Below are positions 35,770 to 43,218 of a stretch of DNA of 63,483 nt, one piece after another. Both the position numbers and the translations under genes were made by a program. Within the stretch, counting starts at the first letter, position 1. The number at the start of each line of letters is the position of its first letter. The notes beneath the pieces were generated by a model. That model saw only the letters and a list, made by a program, of their open reading frames with translations, made no database searches and was not told the DNA's origin. The stretch comes from Candidatus Rokuibacteriota bacterium (GTDB taxonomy: Bacteria; Methylomirabilota; Methylomirabilia; Rokubacteriales; CSP1-6), in assembly GCA_003221695.1 (NCBI GenBank), contig QHSX01000062.1, positions 1-63,483 on the forward strand, read 5' to 3'.

Positions 35770-35780
35770 GAGCCGCGTGA
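35766..35780 (+). CDS. Micro-ORF VRAA at the mlaE stop
   Basis: GTG AGA GCC GCG TGA. The GTG overlaps the mlaE stop and the TGA overlaps the start of the first full family-A unit. It resembles the beginning of the family-A core (VRAAGR), probably a decayed unit that keeps the chain. Confidence 0.25.
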   Translation: MRAA

Positions 35781-35830
35781 TGGTGGCCGTGCGAGCCGCA
35801 GGCCGTGCGACGGCCGAGGCGAGTCTGTGA
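35777..35830 (+). CDS. Family-A mini-ORF 1 before mlaF (17 aa)
   Basis: GTG-ATG start (35777/35780), product VMVAVRAAGRATAEASL, TGA at 35828-35830 overlapping the next GTG/ATG. It shares the VRAAGR.TAEASL core with the other junctions but has Ala at the variable position. Confidence 0.45.
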   Translation: MMVAVRAAGRATAEASL

Positions 35831-35876
35831 TGGTGGCCGTGCGAGCCGCAGGCCGTGCGACGGCCGAGGCGAGTCT
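35777..35876. repeat. Family-A tandem repeat, 2 x 50 bp
   Basis: Units 35777-35826 and 35827-35876 are identical. Each contains the inverted repeat GGCCGT-GCG-ACGGCC. The GTG of a third, absent unit is the mlaF start codon, so the array ends exactly at the gene start. Confidence 0.93.
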
Positions 35877-35880
35877 GTGA
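35827..35880 (+). CDS. Family-A mini-ORF 2 before mlaF (17 aa)
   Basis: Identical to the previous unit. Its TGA (35878-35880) overlaps the GTG start of mlaF (35877-35879), and its GAGGCGAG could act as the mlaF ribosome-binding site. Confidence 0.45.
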   Translation: MMVAVRAAGRATAEASL

Positions 35881-36620
35881 TTAAGATCGAGCGGCTCGTC
35901 AAGTCGTTCGGGAGCCAGCAGGTCTTGCGCGGGCTCGACCTCGAGGTCGCCACCGGCTCGATCACGGTGATCATCGGCCGGAGCGGCGGCGGCAAGTCGG
36001 TCCTCCTCCGGCACCTGATCGGGCTCCTGCGCCCCGACGGGGGCCGCGTGCTCGTCAATGGCGCGGACGTCACCAGGCTCGGCGGGCGCGCGCTCGACGA
36101 GGTCCGGCGGCGCTACGGGGTTGTCTTCCAGGGCGGCGCGCTGTTCGACTCGATGACGTGCGCCGCCAACGTGGCGTTCCCCCTCCGGGAAAATCTTCGA
36201 TTGCCCGCCGCGGAGGTCGCGACGCGGGTGGAGGCGTCGCTCGCCCAGGTGGGGCTCGAGGGCATGGGGAGCAAGTACCCGGCGGAGGTTTCGGGCGGCA
36301 TGCGCAAGCGCGTCGCGATCGCGCGCGCGCTCGTCACCGAGCCCGAGATTGTCTTCTTCGACGAGCCGACCACGGGCCTCGACCCGATCCTCGTCAACAC
36401 GATCCACCACCTGGTCCTCAACCTCCACCGGAAGCTCCGGTTCACCGCCGTCATGGTGAGCCACGAGATTCCCGAGATCTTCGAGATCGCCGACGCCGTC
36501 GCCATGCTGCACGACGGGCGGATCGTGGAGGTCGGGCCGCCGGGGGTCATCCAGGCGTCGCCGAACCGGGTCGTCCGGCAGTTCATCCGCGGCGAGCCGG
36601 AAGGCGCGGAGGGAGCCTGA
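35877..36620 (+). CDS. mlaF: MlaF-type ABC transporter ATPase
   Basis: Cytoplasmic ATPase of the Mla transporter. 247 residues from GTG 35877 (VIKIERLVKSFG). Walker A GRSGGGKS, Q-loop VVFQGGALFD, signature VSGGMRKRVAIARAL, Walker B IVFFDEPTTGLDP and a switch His (SHE) are all present. The start codon and likely Shine-Dalgarno come from the family-A repeat. Upstream in-frame codons are repeat sequence and are not counted. Confidence 0.94.
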   Translation: MIKIERLVKSFGSQQVLRGLDLEVATGSITVIIGRSGGGKSVLLRHLIGLLRPDGGRVLVNGADVTRLGGRALDEVRRRYGVVFQGGALFDSMTCAANVAFPLRENLRLPAAEVATRVEASLAQVGLEGMGSKYPAEVSGGMRKRVAIARALVTEPEIVFFDEPTTGLDPILVNTIHHLVLNLHRKLRFTAVMVSHEIPEIFEIADAVAMLHDGRIVEVGPPGVIQASPNRVVRQFIRGEPEGAEGA

Positions 36621-37060
36621 TGGAGCGAACGCGGGTCAACGTCACGGTCGGGCTGTTCGTGCTCATCGGGATGCTGGCGTTGGGCTACCTTTCGGTGAAC
36701 CTCGGACGTGTGTCGTTCCTGGGCGGGGTGGGCTATCGGGTCACCGCCGAGTTCCCGTCGGTCGGCGGGCTGAAGCCCGGGTCGACGGTGGAGATCGCGG
36801 GCGTCGAGATCGGGCGCGTGGAGTCGATCGCGTTGAAGGACTACCAGGCGCTCGTGACGCTCCGGATCGATTCGCGCATCAAGCTGCAGGAAGACTCGAT
36901 CGCATCGATCAAGACGAAGGGGCTGATCGGGGAGAAGTACTTGCGTATCAGTCCGGGTGGATCGGAGAAGATCATCCCGCCCGGCGGACGAATCCGAGAG
37001 GTCGAAGCGCCGGTCGACTTCGAGGAGCTGCTGTCCAAGTACATCTTCGGCAAGGTCTAA
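36620..37060 (+). CDS. mlaD: MlaD/MCE-domain substrate-binding protein
   Basis: A single MCE domain anchored by an N-terminal helix (VGLFVLIGMLALGYLSV), projecting into the periplasm to form the hexameric lipid channel. 146 residues with FPSVGGLKPGSTVEIAGVEIGRV and IKTKGLIGEKYLRISPGG. The start overlaps the mlaF stop (TGATG). Confidence 0.93.
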   Translation: MERTRVNVTVGLFVLIGMLALGYLSVNLGRVSFLGGVGYRVTAEFPSVGGLKPGSTVEIAGVEIGRVESIALKDYQALVTLRIDSRIKLQEDSIASIKTKGLIGEKYLRISPGGSEKIIPPGGRIREVEAPVDFEELLSKYIFGKV

Positions 37061-37151
37061 AGAGAGGAATCCTTTCCGGAGAGACTCCACCCGCTATAGG
37101 GTGGCAGGACACGCGGCGGACGTCGCCGCCAACGGGCGGGAGGAGGACGCG

Positions 37152-37784
37152 ATGGCAACATTGGGTCGGAGCGGTTGGGTGTTCGCCACCGGGCTCGCGA
37201 TGGTCCTCGCCGCGGCTCCCGCGCGAGCCGGTCAGCCCACGGATCAGCTGCGCGTCGAGATCGATCGAGTCCTTGACGACCCGGAGCTGAAGCGAGAGGG
37301 CCGAGCCCGGGAGCGACGGGTCGAGATCCGGAGGATCGCGAACGGCATCTTCGACTTCGAAGAGACCGCGAGGCGCTCGCTGGCGCGTCACTGGGCCCCG
37401 CGGACGCCAGCGGAGCGCGACGAGTTCGTCCAGCTCTTCGCCGACCTCCTCGAACGGTCCTATCTCTCCAAGATCGAGCTCTACGGCGGGGAGCGGATCG
37501 CCTATGTGGGGGAGACGATCGACGGCGACACTCCGATCGTGAAGACGAAGATCACGACCCGCCAGGGCACGGAGATCCCGGTCGACTATCGGATGCACAA
37601 GCGCGGCGACCGATGGCTCGTCTACGACGTCATCATCGAGGGCGTCAGCCTGGTCGCGAACTACCGCGCCCAGTTCAACAAGATCATCACCACCTCGTCC
37701 TACGCGGACCTCGTCAAGAAGATGCGGGCCAAGCAGGACGAGGTCCTCGGGGACGAGAAGCAGAAGCGGACCTCGCAGCGCTGA
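37152..37784 (+). CDS. mlaC: MlaC-type periplasmic lipid carrier
   Basis: Shuttles lipid across the periplasm. 210 residues from ATG 37152 (GGAGGA upstream); signal peptide WVFATGLAMVLAAAPARA. The Tgt2/MlaC pattern is clear: IFDFEETARRSLARHW, RDEFVQLFADLLERSYL, GDRWLVYDVIIEGVSLVANYRAQF. The 91-base gap after mlaD holds a GC hairpin and no ORF. No MlaA or MlaB gene is seen nearby. Confidence 0.93.
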   Translation: MATLGRSGWVFATGLAMVLAAAPARAGQPTDQLRVEIDRVLDDPELKREGRARERRVEIRRIANGIFDFEETARRSLARHWAPRTPAERDEFVQLFADLLERSYLSKIELYGGERIAYVGETIDGDTPIVKTKITTRQGTEIPVDYRMHKRGDRWLVYDVIIEGVSLVANYRAQFNKIITTSSYADLVKKMRAKQDEVLGDEKQKRTSQR

Positions 37785-37805
37785 CCGCCCCCGCTGTCCG
37801 CATCC

Positions 37806-37836
37806 TTGTCGCGCGCGTGCACCCGTATGCTACACT
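37806..37836 (+). promoter_or_regulatory. Candidate sigma-70 promoter for ino1-hpnN
   Basis: TTGTCG (37806-37811) and an extended -10 TGC-TACACT (37828-37836) with 19-base spacing, in the 111-base gap after mlaC. The ino1 start is 60 bases downstream. It would make ino1-hpnN partly independent of the shc-mla operon. Confidence 0.4.
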
Positions 37837-37895
37837 GGCGCGAGAAATCAATTCCGTCAAGCGCGTCAACCCGTCATGTCGCTGAGGAGGAGCCA

Positions 37896-38969
37896 GTGGG
37901 ATCCGTCCGGGTCGCAATCGTCGGCGTCGGCAACTGCGCTTCGGCGCTCGTCCAGGGCGTCGCGTACTACAAGAATGCCCGGGACGACGCGTTCGTCCCC
38001 GGCCTCATGCACACGCGACTCGGTCCGTACCATGTCGGCGACATCGAGTTCTCGGCCGCGTTCGACATCGACGAGCGCAAGGTCGGCCGCGACCTGGCCG
38101 AGGCGATCGTCCAGGAGCCGAACAACACCGTCCGGTTCGCCGACGTCGAGCCCCTCGGCGTGCCCGTGCAGCGGGGGATGACGCACGACGGCCTCGGGCA
38201 GTACCTGTCGCAGATGATCCGGAAGGCGCCCGGCTCCACCGCCGACATCACGAACATTCTCCGCGAGACGCGGACGCACATCGTGGTCAACTTCCTTCCC
38301 GTGGGCAGCGAGATGGCGACCAAGTGGTACGTCGAGCAGGTGCTCGATGCGGGCTGCGCGTTCGTGAACTGCATCCCGGTCTTCATCGCGCGTGAGGCCT
38401 ACTGGCGCCGGCGCTTCGAGGAGCGAGGCCTGCCGGTGGTCGGCGACGACGTGAAATCCCAGGTGGGCGCGACGATCGTGCACCGCGTCCTCACGCGTCT
38501 CTTCATGGACCGCGGCGTGCGGCTCGAGCGGACGAGCCAGCTCAACTTCGGCGGCAACACCGATTTTTACAACATGCTCGAGCGCGAGCGGCTCGTGTCC
38601 AAGAAGATCTCCAAGACCGACGCGGTTCGCTCGCAGCTCGGCCACGACCTCCCGGCGGACGCCGTCCACATCGGCCCCAGCGACTACGTGCCGTGGCTCC
38701 AGGACCGCAAGTGGGCGCATATCCGCCTCGAGGGGCGCGGCTTCGGCGACCAGCCGATCAACGTCGAGTTGAAGCTCGAAGTATGGGATTCGCCGAACTC
38801 CGCGGGTGTCGTCATCGACGCGATCCGCGCGTGCAAGATCGCCCTCGATCGCGGTCTGAAGGGGGCCCTCCTGGCGCCGTCGGCCTACCTCATGAAGTCG
38901 CCGCCGGAACAGTGGTCCGACGACGTCGCCCGTCAGCGCCTCGAGCGGTTCATCGCCGGCGACGAGTAG
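37896..38969 (+). CDS. ino1: Inositol-3-phosphate synthase
   Basis: Converts glucose-6-phosphate to 1L-myo-inositol 1-phosphate with NAD. 357 residues from GTG 37896 (GAGGAGG seven bases before), the short actinobacterial/archaeal type. NAD loop [65 protein letters not shown] and [12 protein letters not shown] are diagnostic. It lies between mlaC and hpnN, implying an inositol-based lipid or cyclitol head group in this membrane. Confidence 0.94.
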   Translation: MGSVRVAIVGVGNCASALVQGVAYYKNARDDAFVPGLMHTRLGPYHVGDIEFSAAFDIDERKVGRDLAEAIVQEPNNTVRFADVEPLGVPVQRGMTHDGLGQYLSQMIRKAPGSTADITNILRETRTHIVVNFLPVGSEMATKWYVEQVLDAGCAFVNCIPVFIAREAYWRRRFEERGLPVVGDDVKSQVGATIVHRVLTRLFMDRGVRLERTSQLNFGGNTDFYNMLERERLVSKKISKTDAVRSQLGHDLPADAVHIGPSDYVPWLQDRKWAHIRLEGRGFGDQPINVELKLEVWDSPNSAGVVIDAIRACKIALDRGLKGALLAPSAYLMKSPPEQWSDDVARQRLERFIAGDE

Positions 38970-41747
38970 GTGGCGCTCGCCCGAGCGATCGGTCGTCCGC
39001 TGCGGTGGCTGGTGCGCTTGTCGTGCGCGCACCCGTCCCTCACGGTGGCCGGGGCGCTCGGCCTTGCCGTCGCGTCGGTCCTGTACGCGCTGGCGACGCT
39101 GACGTTCCAGACCTCGACGCTCGGACTCCTTCCGCCCGGCCAGCCCTACGCCGAGCGGTACCGCCAGTATCAGCGCGAGTTCGGCGAGCTCGATGATCTG
39201 GCCATCGTCGTCCAGGCGCCCTCGCTGCCCGAGGCCACCCTCTACGCGCGGCGCCTCGTGCGCGAGCTGCGCGCCGCGCACGTGCCGCTCGCGCGGATCG
39301 CCTACCGCATCGACCCCAAGCAGTTCGAGGGGCGCGCCCTCCTCTACCTGTCCAAGGAGAAGCTCGTCTCGATCCGCGACAAGATCTTCGACTACCAGGA
39401 GTTCATCGAGACGTTCGCGGGCCGCCCCACGCTCGACCAGCTCGTCGACGGCGTCGCGACCCAGGTCGCCTCCGCATTCGTCACGGCGTTCATCGACCTC
39501 GGTCTGTCCGACTCCAAGCCCGCTCTCGACATCCGCTTCGCCGACGACCTGGTGGCCCAGATCTCGGCACGGCTCGATCGGCCGACGCCGTACCGCTCGC
39601 CGTGGGACGCGCTCTTCACCGTGGGCAGCGAGGGCCCGGGCACAGGCTACTTCCTGTCCGGGGACGAGCGGCTCCTCTTCATCCTGGTCGAGCCCGAGAG
39701 TGAGCGCGGGAGCTTCACCGGTGACCGGCGCGCGATCGAGGGCGTCCGGAGGGTCATCCGATCGCTCCGGTCGCAGTTCCCCGACGTCGAGGTGGGCGTC
39801 ACTGGCAAGCCGGCCCTCTCGAACGACGAGATGACCGCGGCGTTTCGGGACAGCGAGCGCGCGACGCTCCTCGCCTTCGGGCTGACGCTGGGACTCCTGC
39901 TCGTGGCCTTCGCCCGGTTCGGCAAGCCGCTGCTCATGCTGCTCGTGCTGACGACGAGCCTCTGCTGGGCCCTCGGTGTCGCGACGCTCGTCATCGGCCA
40001 CCTCTCGCTCTTCTCGGTCATGTTCATCTCGATCGTGATCGGGATCGGGATCGACTACGGCATCTACTTCCTCTTCCGGTACGAGGAGGAGCTGTTTCTG
40101 GGGCGGAGCCTCGGCGAGGCGCTCGAGATCACCGCGGCGCGCAGCGGCCCGGGGATGCTGCTGGGCGCCGTGACGGCGGCGGGGACGTTCTACGTGCTCT
40201 GCCTGACCGAGTTCCGCGGAGTCCAGGAGCTCGGGTTCATCGCGGGCACCGCGATCCTCCTGTCGTGGGTGGCGATGATCACGGTCTTCCCCGCGACGCT
40301 CGTCCTCGTCGACCACCGTCACGCGCTCCGTCCGTCGGGCACGATCCCCCGGGCGTTCGCGCTGGAGCGCGTGCACGTCCCGCTCGTCGAGCGGATCATG
40401 ACGTACCCGAAGACGGTGCTGGTCCTCACCGTCGTCCTCACGGGCGTGTCGGCGTGGGGGCTCACGTACGTCCGGTTCGACTACAACCTGCTCCACCTCC
40501 AGGCGGAGGGGACCGAGTCGGTCGTCTGGGAGCGCCAGATCCTCGCGACCGCGGGTCGCTCGGGGTTCACGGCGCTGGCGAGTGCGGACTCGCTCGAAGA
40601 GCTGCGCCGCAAGGACGCCGCCTTCAGCCGGCTCTCCACGGTCTCCGCGGTGGACTCCGCGCTCCTGCTCATCCCCGACGACCAGGCGGAGAAACAGAAG
40701 ATCATCGGAGGCTTCGCGCCGATCGTCGCCCCGGTGCGGGTCGGCCGGGCGACGCCGATCGACCTCGAACGGCTCACCGCCGCGTTCGAGACACTCAAGC
40801 GGCGGTTCGATATCGCGGAGAACGAGGCGCCCGAGGGCGAGACCAAGGACAAGCTCCGCGACATCAGCTCGAAGATCGAGCGACTGCTGATCAAGCTGCG
40901 TCAGACGGATCCGGAGGCGAGCGAGCCCGCGCTGACCTACTTCCAGTCCCAGGTCTACAAGGACTTCGTGAAGAACTTCCAGCGGCTGCAGGCGAACCTC
41001 TCGCCACGGCCGATCGGGCTCAAGGACATCCCGCCCGAGCTCCGCCGCAAATTCATCAGCGACCGGGGGCGGTTCCTGCTCCACATCCATCCGGCCGTGG
41101 ATATCTGGGACCGGGAGGGCGCGCTCCGCTTCGTCACCGAGCTGCGGTCGGTGGACCCCGAGGTCACGGGGACGCCGATCATCACGTTCGAGGCCATCCG
41201 CTTCATGGAGCGCTCCTACCAGTATGGGACGGTCTACGCGATCGTGCTCGTCTCGTTCGTGACCGCGCTCATGCTGCGCCGCCCGCGCGAGATCCTGCTC
41301 GCGCTCCTGCCCTTGGCACTCGGGATGCTGTGGACCTTCGGCCTGATGTACTTCTTCGACCTGACCTTCAATATGGGGAACGTCTTCGGCCTGCCCTTGA
41401 TCCTCGGCGCGGCCGCGGAGTACGGCTTGAACATCGTGCTCCGCTACATGGAGGGGCGCGACCACGGCGGGCCCCTCGTCGCGCGCAGCACGGTGATGGC
41501 CGTCCTCGTCAGCGGGCTCACGACGATCGTCGGCTTCGGCAGCCTGATGATCGCGGACCACCGCGGAATCTTCGGCCTCGGGCTCCTGCTCACGCTGGGG
41601 TCGGCGACGAGCCTCGTGGCCGCCCTGGTCGTGCTGCCGGTGCTCCTGCGCCTGTTGCACCGGGCGCCGGCCGCGCCGCCGACCTGGCGCTACGAGGCGC
41701 CCGCACCCCCGCCCGTCGCCGCGGTCCAACGCGGCGACGACCGATAA
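38970..41747 (+). CDS. hpnN: Hopanoid RND transporter HpnN
   Basis: A large inner-membrane RND/MmpL-like exporter, 925 residues from GTG 38970 directly after the ino1 stop. Two halves each have a periplasmic domain and six helices (FISIVIGIGIDYGIYFLFRYEE; GNVFGLPLILGAAAEYGLNIVL). In Rhodopseudomonas and Burkholderia, HpnN moves hopanoids to the outer membrane. It ends 13 bases from the convergent hpnJ stop. Confidence 0.92.
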   Translation: MALARAIGRPLRWLVRLSCAHPSLTVAGALGLAVASVLYALATLTFQTSTLGLLPPGQPYAERYRQYQREFGELDDLAIVVQAPSLPEATLYARRLVRELRAAHVPLARIAYRIDPKQFEGRALLYLSKEKLVSIRDKIFDYQEFIETFAGRPTLDQLVDGVATQVASAFVTAFIDLGLSDSKPALDIRFADDLVAQISARLDRPTPYRSPWDALFTVGSEGPGTGYFLSGDERLLFILVEPESERGSFTGDRRAIEGVRRVIRSLRSQFPDVEVGVTGKPALSNDEMTAAFRDSERATLLAFGLTLGLLLVAFARFGKPLLMLLVLTTSLCWALGVATLVIGHLSLFSVMFISIVIGIGIDYGIYFLFRYEEELFLGRSLGEALEITAARSGPGMLLGAVTAAGTFYVLCLTEFRGVQELGFIAGTAILLSWVAMITVFPATLVLVDHRHALRPSGTIPRAFALERVHVPLVERIMTYPKTVLVLTVVLTGVSAWGLTYVRFDYNLLHLQAEGTESVVWERQILATAGRSGFTALASADSLEELRRKDAAFSRLSTVSAVDSALLLIPDDQAEKQKIIGGFAPIVAPVRVGRATPIDLERLTAAFETLKRRFDIAENEAPEGETKDKLRDISSKIERLLIKLRQTDPEASEPALTYFQSQVYKDFVKNFQRLQANLSPRPIGLKDIPPELRRKFISDRGRFLLHIHPAVDIWDREGALRFVTELRSVDPEVTGTPIITFEAIRFMERSYQYGTVYAIVLVSFVTALMLRRPREILLALLPLALGMLWTFGLMYFFDLTFNMGNVFGLPLILGAAAEYGLNIVLRYMEGRDHGGPLVARSTVMAVLVSGLTTIVGFGSLMIADHRGIFGLGLLLTLGSATSLVAALVVLPVLLRLLHRAPAAPPTWRYEAPAPPPVAAVQRGDDR

Positions 41748-41760
41748 CGCCGGGGTGAAA

Positions 41761-43218
41761 TCAGGGGTTGTTGTGCCCCCCTGAAACACCGGCGCGCGTG
41801 ACGCCGACACCCCGGCGCCGCGCGGCCAGAAAGCGGACGAACTCGACACCCTCCCGGAGCCGCCGGCGGAGCACGCGCCGGTCCTGCGCCATCTCGCCTG
41901 CGAGCGCGAAGAGCTTGCGCGGGCGGAAATAGAAACGCCGGTAGAACGTGTCCACCGAGTCGAAGATCTCGGTATGGGCGAGGTGCGGATAGCTCAGCGC
42001 GCTCCGCTGGACGCCCCGCCCGTCGACGAGCTCGCGTCCGTCCAGCCAACCCTCCTCGAGGGCCTGCCGGTACATCGCCGTGCCCGGATACGGGGCGGCG
42101 ATCGACACCTGGATCGTGTCCGGATCGAGCTCGCAGGCGAAGCGGATCGTCTCCGCGATCGTCTCGAGCGTCTCGCCGGGAAGCCCGAGGACGAACGTGC
42201 CGTGGATCCGGACGCCGAGCGCCTTGGCGTCTCGCGTGAACCGCCGCGCCACGTCCAGGCGGACCCCCTTCCGGACGTTGTTGAGGATCCGCTGGTTGCC
42301 GGACTCGTAGCCGACGAGCAAGAGGCGCAGGCCGTGCTCCTTCAGGACCTTGAGCGTCTCGTACGGGACGTTCGCCTTCGCGTTGCACGACCACGTGACG
42401 CCGAGCCGTCCGAGTCCGCGCGCGATCGCCGCGGCGCGCGGCAGGTCATCGGTGAAGGTGTCGTCGTCGAAGAAGAACTCGCCCACCTGGGGAAAGTAGC
42501 GCTGCGCGCGCGCGACCTCGTCCACGACGTGCTCGACCGAGCGCGTTCGGTACCGGTGACCGCCGACGGTCTGAGGCCACAGGCAGAAGGTGCACTTGGA
42601 CCGACAGCCGCGCCCCGTGTAGAGCGACACGTACGGGTGACGGAGGTAACCGATGACGTAGTTCTCGATCGTCAGGTCCCGTCGGTAGACGTCCACGACG
42701 TACGGGAGCGCGTCCATGTTCTCCAGCTTCGGACGTTCCGGGGTGTGGCGAATCACATCGCCGTCCCGGTAGCTCACGCCGAGCACGCGGCTCAGGGGGC
42801 GACCCTCGGCCACCTCCTTGATCGTGAAGTCGAACTCGCTGCGCGCGACGAAGTCGATGGCGGGCGAGGCGGCGAGTGACGCGCCGGCGTTGACCGCCAC
42901 GTGGGCGCCGACGAAACCGACGCGGAGCCGCGGGTTGTCTGCCTTGAGCGCCTCGGCCACCCTCACGTCGTGGGCGAAGGAGGGCGTGCTCGTGTGGAGC
43001 ACAGCGAGCTCGTAGTCGCGGGCGAGCGGGCGCACGTCCTCCAGCGTGAGGCCGTCGGGCGGCGCGTCCACCAGTCGCGAGTCGGGGACGAGCGCGGCGG
43101 GCTGGGCGAGCCACGTGGGGTACCAGAATGACCGCACCTCCCGCCGTGCCTGGTAGCGGGAGCCCGCGCCGCCGTCGAAGTCCTCGTACGACGGCGGGTG
43201 CAGGAAGAGCGTCCTCAT
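41761..43218 (-). CDS. hpnJ: Hopanoid B12-binding radical SAM protein HpnJ
   Basis: A radical SAM enzyme implicated in forming the cyclitol ether head group of bacteriohopanetetrol. 485 residues; the N-terminal part has the highly specific HpnJ block DGGAGSRYQARREVRSFWYPTW. CRSKCTFC (Cys205, Cys209, Cys212) binds the cluster, followed by FFFDDDTFTDD and GTFVLGLPGET. The ATG overlaps the molybdopterin gene stop (ATGA). Confidence 0.93.
   Translation of the reverse strand: MRTLFLHPPSYEDFDGGAGSRYQARREVRSFWYPTWLAQPAALVPDSRLVDAPPDGLTLEDVRPLARDYELAVLHTSTPSFAHDVRVAEALKADNPRLRVGFVGAHVAVNAGASLAASPAIDFVARSEFDFTIKEVAEGRPLSRVLGVSYRDGDVIRHTPERPKLENMDALPYVVDVYRRDLTIENYVIGYLRHPYVSLYTGRGCRSKCTFCLWPQTVGGHRYRTRSVEHVVDEVARAQRYFPQVGEFFFDDDTFTDDLPRAAAIARGLGRLGVTWSCNAKANVPYETLKVLKEHGLRLLLVGYESGNQRILNNVRKGVRLDVARRFTRDAKALGVRIHGTFVLGLPGETLETIAETIRFACELDPDTIQVSIAAPYPGTAMYRQALEEGWLDGRELVDGRGVQRSALSYPHLAHTEIFDSVDTFYRRFYFRPRKLFALAGEMAQDRRVLRRRLREGVEFVRFLAARRRGVGVTRAGVSGGHNNP

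Noticed and set aside
37866-41849. 1327-codon minus-strand open frame
   Set aside because: Low-complexity Arg/Glu/Asp/His composition, antisense to ino1 and hpnN, which have strong family signatures.
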